Source: a virus
Virus record (IMG/VR): IMGVR_UViG_3300030419_002026
Span: 1-27,107 of that record
Length of the DNA stretch: 27,107 nucleotides
Reading direction: 5' to 3' (one strand)
The notes under the pieces are model-generated. The model was not told where the DNA came from. It saw nothing but the letters and a program-made list of their open reading frames with translations, and made no database searches. The position numbers and the translations under genes were made by a program. Positions within the stretch are counted from its first letter, which is position 1, and each line of letters begins with the position of its first letter. This document shows, in pieces, positions 8,623-15,241 of this stretch.

Positions 8623-9554
8623 TGAATTACCCTGGCAATTATACTAAAAGTGAAATTTTAGAAGTACCACGATTTTTAAAAACTCGTCCAAATGCTCCAC
8701 GAACAAAATTAGCTTATATAACACCTGAAGAAGAAGGTATATTAGCTGCATTAAAGCCAGGAACTCCACATAAAGGTCCAGAAAATATTCCCAATTATGA
8801 TACTTGGGCTTGGTCAGGAGATAAAAAAGATCCTGTAACAGGTGGAAGCACTGCAGGATGGGCTAATGATAGGCCAGAAGTTCCAAAACCTCATTCTTAT
8901 CAAGATAAAGATCAAATGTCTTCCCCTAGAGATAGAGAAGCATTTAGAGAAAAAACTGGATCTCAAGTTATAACTCCATCAGAAAGAATTGCTCGTACAA
9001 AAAATTGGGTTACAGGAAAAGATAAATTTCTTAATAAACCTATTTTTGTAACTCAAGATTTATCTTATGATGAATTATCGGATATAGCGACATATGGTGA
9101 AAAATTAAAAGCAGAAGAACAAGCTAATTTAGAAGCTGGGATAAAAGCTGGAAAATCACCGGAAGACATAGGATGGCAATCTGAAGAGTGGAGTGATTGG
9201 TTTGATCAATTATCTGGATTAACTAGCATAACAGGTGATAGTTGGGCTGATACTTCTAAAGGTTGGTATTTTGAAGGTGAAGTTGATGAATTTGGTAATC
9301 CTATTGCACCTGGACCTAGTGGACCTGTAGGATTTAGTGGCGTTGATTATGGTGGTGCATATGGCGATGCTGCAGCTTATTATGGTGCAGGCCTTACATC
9401 TAATCAAGGACCATTAGGGGATGAAGAATTTGTCCCTGGACAAACACCATTAATGGAGTATATGATAACTGTAAATAAATCTAATCCATATACACAATTA
9501 GCTATGGGAAATGTTTCAGTTAATAATGGTGGATTATTAAGTTTAGTGAGGTAA
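8622..9554 (+). CDS. Hypothetical protein with Gly-Gly C-terminus
   Basis: This 310-residue protein of unknown function starts at a TAATG overlap. The N-terminal 120 residues are rich in Pro, Lys, Asp and Trp and look extended or disordered. A central region (about 150-190) is helical and acidic. Residues about 215-260 are a low-complexity Gly/Tyr/Ala/Pro stretch, which suggests flexibility. The protein ends VNNGGLLSLVR, resembling the NFGGLASLIG segment of the 2293-3456 product. No membrane span or enzyme motif is visible. The gene is AT-rich (17 G/C of 60 at 9481-9540), in contrast to the holin-like gene that follows. Like its neighbour it may belong to an accessory set inserted in the structural region; that is inference. 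Confidence 0.75.
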   Translation: MNYPGNYTKSEILEVPRFLKTRPNAPRTKLAYITPEEEGILAALKPGTPHKGPENIPNYDTWAWSGDKKDPVTGGSTAGWANDRPEVPKPHSYQDKDQMSSPRDREAFREKTGSQVITPSERIARTKNWVTGKDKFLNKPIFVTQDLSYDELSDIATYGEKLKAEEQANLEAGIKAGKSPEDIGWQSEEWSDWFDQLSGLTSITGDSWADTSKGWYFEGEVDEFGNPIAPGPSGPVGFSGVDYGGAYGDAAAYYGAGLTSNQGPLGDEEFVPGQTPLMEYMITVNKSNPYTQLAMGNVSVNNGGLLSLVR

Positions 9555-9556
9555 GC

Positions 9557-9943
9557 ATGTGGCAACTATTAGCAAAACCATTATTGGGTGTAGTAGCAGA
9601 TGGAGTTAAAGGCTTCGTGGCTACGAAGAAAATGAAGGGTGAGTTAAAACTTACTGAACTAAAAGCAGCTAAGAAATTAAAAGAAGATCAAATAGCCGGA
9701 AAAGTGAAATGGGAGCAAAGTGCCGTGGACCAAATGAAAGGTTCGTGGAAGGATGAGGTAAGTCTCATTGTCCTACTTTTGCCTGCCGTTTTAGTCTTCA
9801 CGCCTTTTCAAGAACATATACACAAAGGGTTTATCGCCCTCCAGGATTTGCCGTCGTATTACCACAATTTGTTGTACATTGCGATTTCTGCGAGCTTCGG
9901 CATCAAGGCCGGTGCTGGTGCAATTAATATGTTTAAAAAATAA
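9557..9943 (+). CDS. Holin-like protein (3TM holin superfamily)
   Basis: The product would form lesions in the inner membrane at the end of infection so that the endolysin reaches the cell wall. Its 128 residues match the usual plan of this family: an N-terminal segment (WQLLAKPLLGVVADGVKGF) that can form an amphipathic or first membrane helix, a charged Lys-rich linker with a conserved-looking SWKDE (about residues 62-66), a hydrophobic span at about 67-82 (VSLIVLLLPAVLVFTPF) and another at about 102-122. I recall similar proteins as 3TM holins of phages and gene transfer agents. No endolysin lies in this window. GAGG precedes the ATG by five bases. Base composition differs sharply from the flanking unknown gene (28 G/C of 60 at 9841-9900 against 17 of 60 at 9481-9540). 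Confidence 0.7.
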   Translation: MWQLLAKPLLGVVADGVKGFVATKKMKGELKLTELKAAKKLKEDQIAGKVKWEQSAVDQMKGSWKDEVSLIVLLLPAVLVFTPFQEHIHKGFIALQDLPSYYHNLLYIAISASFGIKAGAGAINMFKK

Positions 9944-10134
9944 TGCCTTTTAGATCAGAAAAACAAAGAAGATATTTATGGGCTAATGAGCCTGAAATAG
10001 CAAAAGATTGGACGAAAGAATATGGCAGTAAAATTGTCAAAAAGAATGTAGGTGGCAGTGTCCAAAGAACAGTTAAACCAAGAGGATTTAACTTGATGTT
10101 ACCTAATAAAAGACCTATAACAAAAATCTATTAA
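9943..10134 (+). CDS. Small conserved phage protein (SEKQRRYLWANEPEIA type)
   Basis: This 63-residue basic protein has an N-terminal half, MPFRSEKQRRYLWANEP, of a pattern I have seen in many small phage proteins (forms such as MPFKSEAQRR). Its function is not known to me. The second half is Lys-rich with VGGSVQRTV (about residues 36-44), another Gly-Gly motif, and a hydrophobic end. The start is at a TAATG overlap with the holin-like gene. The stop is followed at once by AAGGAGGA for the next gene. The basic character would fit nucleic acid or membrane-surface contact. Recognition of the family pattern is fairly secure; any role is not. Confidence 0.75.
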   Translation: MPFRSEKQRRYLWANEPEIAKDWTKEYGSKIVKKNVGGSVQRTVKPRGFNLMLPNKRPITKIY

Positions 10135-10144
10135 GGAGGATATT

Positions 10145-10432
10145 ATGGTTGGAAAAGTTACAGTTCGTGGCCAAGGCAAAATTATGCCAGGAAAAAGACA
10201 AACTACTACTACTTTTGCAAAAGGTGGAAGAGTTAAAAAAATGGGCGGCGGCGCTATGAAACAAGGTTACAATGCTAGACTAGATGAATCTTTAGGTGCA
10301 AGACATGGTAAAAAATCACAGTCTTTAAAATCTAGAAGAAATGAATCTAAAGGCATGGAAAAAGCTATGGGTAAAGGTGCGTATTCAGGTGCTTCTACTA
10401 TGGCTAAAAAAGGTGGCTTAAAGAAGAAGTAA
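10145..10432 (+). CDS. Very basic Gly/Lys-rich small protein
   Basis: The 95-residue product is dominated by Lys, Arg, Gly, Ser and Met, with almost no acidic residues outside the middle and no hydrophobic core. Motifs include FAKGGRVKKMGGGAMK (about 21-36), GYNARLDESLGARHGKK (about 38-54), SRRNESKGMEKAMGKGAY and a final KKGGLKKK. I recall closely similar strings in uncharacterised proteins of marine phages, so it is conserved, but no function is known to me. Such a charge pattern suits a disordered DNA- or RNA-binding protein packaged with the genome, or one binding acidic membrane surfaces; both are guesses. A strong AAGGAGGA lies four bases before the ATG. It precedes the co-chaperonin and scaffold block. 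Confidence 0.8.
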   Translation: MVGKVTVRGQGKIMPGKRQTTTTFAKGGRVKKMGGGAMKQGYNARLDESLGARHGKKSQSLKSRRNESKGMEKAMGKGAYSGASTMAKKGGLKKK

Positions 10433-10437
10433 ATTTT

Positions 10438-10641
10438 ATGCGAGATGAAACCGCGATTTATTTAATCTTAAAAAAGATTAGATCGCGCAAAAATGAATTA
10501 AAAGAAGTTATAGCTCAAGGCTTGCCAACTATGGAAGAATATGTTAAAGCAGTTGGCGAGCATAAAGCTTACACTATAATGGAACAGGAGATTCAAGACC
10601 TGCAGAAAGAGGAAGATAATGACGGAGACAGTAATACCTAA
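10438..10641 (+). CDS. Small coiled-coil protein upstream of co-chaperonin
   Basis: The 67-residue product is helical throughout. A first helix reads DETAIYLILKKIRSRKNELK, a second contains YVKAVGEHKAYTIMEQEIQDLQ, and the end is acidic. I recall similar small proteins just before head genes in other phages, without known function. The ribosome site is weak (AAGAAG, 10422-10430 region, then an AT-rich spacer). The end overlaps the next gene by 23 bases, in which its last codons carry the ribosome site of that gene (AGAGGA), so the two are likely coupled. It could be a small assembly cofactor. I cannot exclude a regulatory role. Confidence 0.75.
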   Translation: MRDETAIYLILKKIRSRKNELKEVIAQGLPTMEEYVKAVGEHKAYTIMEQEIQDLQKEEDNDGDSNT

Positions 10642-11122
10642 ACGTAAATTTGCGTTAGAAGAAAAAGATTTAGCTGTTGAGGCTGATGAAAATAATAAAG
10701 TAGCAGAAGATAAAGAAAACAGATTTCTGGCTAAATTACAAGCAGAAGCTACTAACAATATAGAACATTTACCAACAGAAAAAGTATTAGAGCGTTTACC
10801 TGATCCAACAGGTTGGCGTATGTTAGTTTTACCTTATAAAGGACAAGGTAAAACAAAAGGTGGTGTATTATTAACAGATGAGACAATGCAAGAACGTGGC
10901 TATACAACAGTCACTGGTTTGGTTCTTAAAATGGGACCGGATTGTTATACAGATAAAACAAGGTTTCCAAATGGACCCTGGTGCAAATTAAACGATTGGA
11001 TTATATTTGGTCGTTATGCTGGATCAAGGTTTGGAATAGAAGGTGGTGAAGTGAGAATACTTAATGAAGACGAGATAATTGCTGTGGTAAAAGACCCAGA
11101 GGATATCTTGCAATACAAATAA
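10619..11122 (+). CDS. GroES-like co-chaperonin (phage Cpn10)
   Basis: This is probably a phage-encoded lid for the host GroEL chaperonin, analogous to T4 gp31. The 167-residue protein has a 58-residue charged N-terminal extension not found in bacterial GroES (about 97 residues), followed by a Cpn10 fold: the first strand in PTGWRMLVLPYK (about 63-74), a mobile loop GQGKTKGGVLLTDE (about 75-88) whose GGVLL corresponds to the GroEL-binding GGIVL of GroES, then GLVLKMGPDCY, the DWIIFGRYAGSRF barrel strand, and a C-terminal EDEIIAVVKDPEDI (about 149-162) like the ESDILAIVE end of GroES. It sits immediately before the scaffold, decoration and capsid genes, which fits assistance in capsid folding. 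The fold assignment is by eye but several motifs agree in order. Confidence 0.85.
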   Translation: MTETVIPKRKFALEEKDLAVEADENNKVAEDKENRFLAKLQAEATNNIEHLPTEKVLERLPDPTGWRMLVLPYKGQGKTKGGVLLTDETMQERGYTTVTGLVLKMGPDCYTDKTRFPNGPWCKLNDWIIFGRYAGSRFGIEGGEVRILNEDEIIAVVKDPEDILQYK

Positions 11123-11135
11123 ACAGGAGTAAAAT

Positions 11136-12104
11136 ATGCCTGCAGAAGAAGCTAAAAAAGTAGAATCACAAGCAGAAGCTGATGCCAAGATGGTTGATTT
11201 ACCATCTGAAGGAGACTCTGTTGATGTAAAATTAGACTCAACAGAAAAAAGAATTAATAAAGAAGATGATATTGAAGTAGTCAATGAATCTAAAGAAGTT
11301 GTTATAGAAGATAAAGCTGAAACAGCTTCTGAAGGTGAAATGGATGATTACGGGAAAAAAGTTCAATCTCGTATTGATAAATTAACTAAAAAAGTTAGAG
11401 AAGCAGAAAGAAGAGAACAAGCTGCAATTGAATTTGCTCAAGGAGTTCAGCAAAAACAAGCTGAATTACAAAGAAAAGCGCGTCAATTAGATACAGGTTA
11501 TGTAAAAGAATTTGCTACACGTGTTGAGGCTCAAACTGCTGAAGTAAAAAAACAATTAAAAGAAGCTATGGATTTAGGTGATTTTGATAAGCAAGTAGAA
11601 GCTCAGCAAAAATTAGCTAGATTATCTGTTGAAGGAGACAGAGCTAAAAAAAGCATAGAACAGCGTGAAAGGTTAAAAAAGGAAATGGAGGCAAGAGGTG
11701 TCGATCCTGAACAACCTAGAATGCCTAATCCTCAACAAATGCAGCCACCAGCAGCACCACCGCCACCGCCAGATCCAAAGGCAGAGGCTTGGGCTGAAAA
11801 GAATGACTGGTTTGGTAAAGATGAACCTATGACCTTGACTTCTTTCTCAATTCATCGTAAACTAATGGAAGAAGGATTTGACCCGACGTCCGATTCATAT
11901 TATAGTGAAATAGACAAAAGGATGAAGGATACATTTCCTCATAAATTTGAACAACAAGTTTCGCCAACTCAAACGGTTGCTTCTGCTAATAGAGGTGGAC
12001 CTGTTAGGCGCAAAGGCACAGTGAGACTCACACCATCACAAGTAGCCATCGCAAAAAAATTAGGTGTGCCACTAAGCGAATATGCGAAATACGTGAAGGA
12101 GTAG
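11136..12104 (+). CDS. Capsid scaffolding protein
   Basis: This is probably the internal scaffold on which the major capsid protein assembles and which leaves before or during packaging. The 322-residue protein has an acidic, disordered N-terminus (1-70), a long Lys/Glu/Gln/Ala coiled coil (about 75-185), a Pro-rich linker with a run of proline (about 190-215), then a compact C-terminal domain. That domain carries AWAEKNDWFGKDEPMT (about 218-233) and EGFDPTSDSYYSEIDKRM (about 244-261), a pattern I associate with scaffolds of this phage type, and ends in a basic segment that could bind the shell. CAGGAG precedes the ATG. The position between co-chaperonin and capsid genes supports the call. 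No protease domain is seen. Confidence 0.85.
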   Translation: MPAEEAKKVESQAEADAKMVDLPSEGDSVDVKLDSTEKRINKEDDIEVVNESKEVVIEDKAETASEGEMDDYGKKVQSRIDKLTKKVREAERREQAAIEFAQGVQQKQAELQRKARQLDTGYVKEFATRVEAQTAEVKKQLKEAMDLGDFDKQVEAQQKLARLSVEGDRAKKSIEQRERLKKEMEARGVDPEQPRMPNPQQMQPPAAPPPPPDPKAEAWAEKNDWFGKDEPMTLTSFSIHRKLMEEGFDPTSDSYYSEIDKRMKDTFPHKFEQQVSPTQTVASANRGGPVRRKGTVRLTPSQVAIAKKLGVPLSEYAKYVKE

Positions 12105-12108
12105 GCAT

Positions 12109-12579
12109 ATGAATGATAAAGTAATGAAAACTAAACTACCATCACGCGAGTCAGAAACTAGGGCTAAACAAGAGCGTCCTAAAGTATGGACTCCACCGTC
12201 ACAACTAGACGCACCACCTGCACCCGAAGGCTTTAAGCACAGATGGGTAAGGGCCGAATCAGTAGGACAGATGGATCAAAAAAATGTATCCGCTAGACTA
12301 CGAGAAGGATGGGAATTTGTCAGAGCTGATGAATATCCAACCAACGAATGGCCTCAAATTGATTCAGGTAAATATGAAGGTGTTATAGCTGTTGGAGGTT
12401 TAATGCTAGCAAGAATCCCTAATGAGATTGTTGAGCAGCGTAAACAATATTTTGCGAAAGTTACGCAAGATAAAGATGATGCGATTGCAAATGATCCTCT
12501 TAAGGAACAACATCCTAGCATGCCAATCTCGAAAGAGAGAAGCTCTCGCGTAACATTTGGTGGCAAGAAACCTAGTTAA
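12109..12579 (+). CDS. Conserved hypothetical phage protein, pre-capsid
   Basis: The 156-residue protein has a Pro-rich start (residues 22-41) followed by a compact core: GFKHRWVRAESVG, then NVSARLREGWEFVRADEYP (about 62-80), then GVIAVGGLMLARIPNEIVEQR (about 90-110), and a basic, probably flexible C-terminus. I have seen this arrangement in other marine phages next to scaffold and capsid genes, without a known function. A small head-assembly factor is plausible. AAGGAG lies eight bases upstream of the ATG, and a second in-frame ATG at 12124 is possible. The stop is followed by the first real intergenic gap of this stretch, containing a terminator hairpin. Confidence 0.75.
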   Translation: MNDKVMKTKLPSRESETRAKQERPKVWTPPSQLDAPPAPEGFKHRWVRAESVGQMDQKNVSARLREGWEFVRADEYPTNEWPQIDSGKYEGVIAVGGLMLARIPNEIVEQRKQYFAKVTQDKDDAIANDPLKEQHPSMPISKERSSRVTFGGKKPS

Positions 12580-12610
12580 TAAGTTTCCTAACACATAGTT
12601 ACACAATTTT

Positions 12611-12636
12611 AACACACTCGCGGTGAGTGTGTTTTT
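12611..12636 (+). terminator. Rho-independent terminator upstream of decoration gene
   Basis: AACACACTC (12611-12619) pairs perfectly with GAGTGTGTT (12625-12633) across a five-base loop. The second arm runs into five T, then AAAAA and a further six T. This has the shape of an intrinsic terminator. It lies in the 82-base gap before the decoration gene and only about 12 bases upstream of that gene's ribosome site, so upstream transcription would either stop here or read through at a set level. Confidence 0.75.
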
Positions 12637-12661
12637 AAAAATTTTTTCAGGAGAAAAAATC

Positions 12662-13234
12662 ATGGCTAATAATGATGCGCCATTTGGTTTAAGACCTGTA
12701 GGCGAATTAGGAAGCGGCATTCAAAATGGCGGTACTTCTAAATACAAAATTGCAGATGGCTATGCTACTGCGATTTACAAAGGAGATATCGTTAAGTTAG
12801 TTGCTGCAGGAACTATACAAGTTAGTGGAAACGCTGACACTGCGAACGTTGGAGTTTTCAACGGTTGTTTCTACAATGACCCTACTACACAAAAACCAAC
12901 ATGGTCAAACTACTACCCTGGTAGCATAACACCTACTGTGGGCGATATAGACGCGTTCGTTTACGATGATCCAAACATGCTCTTCGAAATTCAAGATAAT
13001 GCAACTCTAGGACAAACTGCTGTTGGCGATAACGCTGACCAAGTTTATGCTGCGGGTTCTACTATCAATGGTCAATCTAAATCTGAGTTAGGTGCTGCTG
13101 CAGGCGGTGCTGCTCAATTAAGAATCATCAGAATTTCTGAAGATCCTGAAAACAGTGACATTGCTAGTGCTAATGCTAACTGGATTGTAAGATTCAACGA
13201 GCATCTGTACTATAACAATGGCACTGGCGTATAA
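12662..13234 (+). CDS. Probable capsid decoration / head structural protein
   Basis: The 190-residue protein begins MANNDAPFGLRPVGELGSG and is mostly beta strand, with small residues and few charges. The segment GCFYNDPTTQKPTWSNYYPG (about 68-87) and a DPENSD motif near residue 161 match a family that I recall lying next to major capsid genes in marine phages, usually considered a head or decoration protein. I start it at the ATG at 12662, which has CAGGAG nine bases upstream; an in-frame GTG at 12623 falls inside the terminator hairpin and is unlikely. The C-terminus contains ANWIVRFNEHLYY. Asn codons are 10 AAC to 8 AAT, intermediate between capsid and unknown genes. It likely binds the outer shell; a vertex role is also possible. 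Confidence 0.75.
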   Translation: MANNDAPFGLRPVGELGSGIQNGGTSKYKIADGYATAIYKGDIVKLVAAGTIQVSGNADTANVGVFNGCFYNDPTTQKPTWSNYYPGSITPTVGDIDAFVYDDPNMLFEIQDNATLGQTAVGDNADQVYAAGSTINGQSKSELGAAAGGAAQLRIIRISEDPENSDIASANANWIVRFNEHLYYNNGTGV

Positions 13235-13254
13235 ACCTAAGGAGATATTGAACA

Positions 13255-14160
13255 ATGGTTATTTCAAGAATGCAATTGGTCAAAGAACTCGAACCTGGTT
13301 TGAACGCCCTGTTTGGTTTAGAGTACGACCGATACGAAAATCAAGACAAAGAAATATTCGATACAGAATCATCTGATCGTGCTTTCGAAGAAGAAGTAAT
13401 GCTTGGCGGTTTCGCTAACGCAGCTGTAAAACCGGAAGGTCAAGGAGTATCATATGAAGATGCTCAAGAAACTTACACTGCTAGGTACACCAACGAGACT
13501 ATTGCTTTAGCTTTTGCACTTACAGAAGAAGCTGTAGAGGATAATCTTTACGACAAACTTAGCACTCGCTATACTAAAGCATTAGCGCGTTCTATGGCTA
13601 ACACTAAACAAGTTAAAGCTGCAAACATTCTTAACAGAGCGTTTAACAACTCTTATCTTGGTGGGGATGCAAAGGAGCTTTGTGCGACTGACCACCCAAC
13701 TCTTAGTGGCGACCAAAAGAACGAGCTATCAACTGCAGCTGACTTAAACGAAACTTCGCTTGAGCAGATGTTAATTGATATTGCTGACATGAAGGACGAA
13801 AGAGGAATGAAAATTGCTCTTAGAGGTATGAAAATGATTATACCAGTAAACCTTCAGTTTGTAGCTGAGAGACTAATGAAATCTGCTGGTAGAGTAGGCA
13901 CTGCTGATAATGATATCAACGCAATCAAATCAATGGGTATGGTACCTGAAGGATATGTTGTAAACAACTTCCTTACTGATACTGATGCGTTCTTCATTAA
14001 AACAGATGCACCTAATGGACTTAAACACTTTGTAAGAGCTCCAATTAGAACTGCTATGGAAGGCGATTTCGATACTGGTAATGTTAGATACAAAGCTAGA
14101 GAAAGATACAGCTTCGGCTGGTCTGACTGGAGAGGTATCTTTGGTTCACCAGGAGCTTAA
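13255..14160 (+). CDS. Major capsid protein (HK97-fold, gpT-like)
   Basis: The 301-residue protein is the main shell subunit. It follows the scaffold and decoration genes. The signature ATDHPTLSGDQKNE (about 144-157), followed by SLEQMLIDIADMKDERGMK (about 168-186) and the strand KMIIPVNLQFVAERLM, is characteristic of Mu gpT-like major head proteins with the HK97 fold. The N-terminus (RMQLVKELEPGLNALFG) is a helical arm, and FDTESSDRAFEEE looks like an E-loop region. There is no long N-terminal delta domain, in keeping with a separate scaffold gene. AAGGAGAT lies eight bases upstream of the ATG. Asn is AAC in 14 of 19 cases, which suggests selection for high expression. A strong hairpin follows within 10 bases of the stop. 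Confidence 0.9.
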   Translation: MVISRMQLVKELEPGLNALFGLEYDRYENQDKEIFDTESSDRAFEEEVMLGGFANAAVKPEGQGVSYEDAQETYTARYTNETIALAFALTEEAVEDNLYDKLSTRYTKALARSMANTKQVKAANILNRAFNNSYLGGDAKELCATDHPTLSGDQKNELSTAADLNETSLEQMLIDIADMKDERGMKIALRGMKMIIPVNLQFVAERLMKSAGRVGTADNDINAIKSMGMVPEGYVVNNFLTDTDAFFIKTDAPNGLKHFVRAPIRTAMEGDFDTGNVRYKARERYSFGWSDWRGIFGSPGA

Positions 14161-14168
14161 TTAATCTT

Positions 14169-14197
14169 TAAAGGGGCGAAATTAGTTCGCCCCTTTA
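14169..14197 (+). terminator. Strong hairpin after major capsid gene
   Basis: An uninterrupted 12-base stem, TAAAGGGGCGAA (14169-14180) against TTCGCCCCTTTA (14186-14197), closes a five-base ATTAG loop directly after the capsid stop. The T tract is short (TTT, inside the stem), so it may act as a weak terminator or as a 3'-end stabiliser of capsid mRNA. The same shape reads on the other strand. Confidence 0.7.
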
Positions 14198-14210
14198 TCC
14201 TAGTAAAACA

Positions 14211-14270
14211 GTTACGTAGACTGGCTAGGCAGACGGTATAGAGACGACGTAACAAAAGGCCTATACAGCC
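14211..14270 (+). promoter_or_regulatory. Possible folded leader RNA before next virion gene
   Basis: This 60-base segment has no open frame but several matching arms: GTTACGT (14211-14217) with ACGTAAC (14247-14253), GTATAG (14236-14241) with CTATAC (14261-14266), GGCT (14223-14226) with AGCC (14267-14270), and TAGGC (14226-14230) with GCCTA (14259-14263). Some of these exclude each other, so alternative folds are possible. The ribosome site AAAGGAG starts at 14271, immediately after. It could be a regulatory leader, a processing site or chance; no known riboswitch is recognised. Confidence 0.3.
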
Positions 14271-14282
14271 AAAGGAGTACAA

Positions 14283-15203
14283 ATGGGTACAACAACTTTT
14301 CAGGGTCCGGTTAAAACGGGTCCAGTAATTAGCGGAGCCACATCAGGTGGTTATCGTGGTAAAGATTTAACAGACACTAACTGGGTAACCAACTCATTAG
14401 CTCGTTATTTTCAAGAACCAGCAGCGGCAGATACAGACGGTATTTGCGCTTCACAAACAACTTCAGCGGCAGCTAACTTGACATTAAATGGCGCTTTATG
14501 TGCTACTGTTAATGGCAATTCAATTTATGCACCAGCTCTTGGAAGTGCAGTTTCAACAACTGCTGACGCAGCGTGGGCAAGAAAAATTGGCGTTACAAGT
14601 GATGGTAATGATTCAGGAATCACCTTCACTATCACTGGAACAGATGTTAATGGTAAAGCTTTAAGTGAAACTATAACAGGACCAAATAGTGGAACTGTTT
14701 ATACTACTAATAGCACAGCAGCTAACTTTAAAAGTGTAACTAAAGTTGCTACAAGTGGTGCTACCACTGGGAATATTACAGTGGGAACAGCGGCTGTGGC
14801 AGCAGATGTTTATTGCAGAGCGTTAGGAACTATTCCTTACCAATCTACCATTACTGGTATCAAGGTATGGGTAGCAGAAGCGTTTAATGCTGGAACAGCA
14901 GATCCAATGGAAATTGGAAAATCTGATGATCCGGATTATTTAGCAGACATTGCTACTGCTGTCATGCGTGCAGTTACAACTACTGGTAATACTGGTGGAG
15001 CTGTAACTGTGGATGCTACACAAAATGCAGTGTGGAAAAGTGTATCTCAATCAGAGACTGGTGCAGACGGAGTTTCTTATGACTCAGATGTACAAGCAGT
15101 ATTGACTTATACTCCAACTGGAGCATTATCTACAGCTGGTCAAGCATGGATCAAGATTGACTTTATGCAAGGTAAAAACCTTGCTTCGGGAGATACTTGG
15201 TAA
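14283..15203 (+). CDS. Virion protein with Ig-like/beta repeats
   Basis: The 306-residue protein is rich in Thr, Ala, Gly, Ser and Asn, with a predicted all-beta character typical of phage surface proteins. The central part (about 112-170) includes GITFTITGTDVNGKALSETI and TTGNITVGTAAV, a pattern I associate with Ig-like or fibre-like decoration domains in phages. The C-terminal part (about 185-300) has alternating strands ending in WIKIDFMQGKNLASGDTW. It follows the major capsid gene, so a capsid-surface fibre or minor head protein is the best guess; a tail role is the alternative. AAAGGAG lies six bases before the ATG. No enzymatic motif is seen. Confidence 0.7.
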   Translation: MGTTTFQGPVKTGPVISGATSGGYRGKDLTDTNWVTNSLARYFQEPAAADTDGICASQTTSAAANLTLNGALCATVNGNSIYAPALGSAVSTTADAAWARKIGVTSDGNDSGITFTITGTDVNGKALSETITGPNSGTVYTTNSTAANFKSVTKVATSGATTGNITVGTAAVAADVYCRALGTIPYQSTITGIKVWVAEAFNAGTADPMEIGKSDDPDYLADIATAVMRAVTTTGNTGGAVTVDATQNAVWKSVSQSETGADGVSYDSDVQAVLTYTPTGALSTAGQAWIKIDFMQGKNLASGDTW

Positions 15204-15217
15204 AATAATATAACCGT

Positions 15218-15241
15218 GGGTGGGGAGTAATGGCCCCACCC
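15218..15241 (+). other. GC-rich hairpin in intergenic gap
   Basis: GGGTGGGG (15218-15225) and CCCCACCC (15234-15241) form a perfect eight-base GC-rich stem with an eight-base loop. The sequence after it is TTGTACAAGGGG, not a T run, so it is not a standard intrinsic terminator. It lies just upstream of the AAGGGG ribosome site of the next gene. It may stall polymerase, protect an mRNA end or mark an RNA cleavage site. Confidence 0.55.

Noticed and set aside
12623-12661. GTG as an upstream start of the decoration gene
   Set aside because: The GTG is within the terminator hairpin and has no ribosome site, whereas the ATG at 12662 has CAGGAG at good distance and begins the family-typical MANNDAPFG.
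14211-14270. tRNA gene in the capsid-downstream gap
   Set aside because: The arms do not make a cloverleaf, no T-loop GTTC-type sequence or acceptor pairing is present, and the segment is too short.
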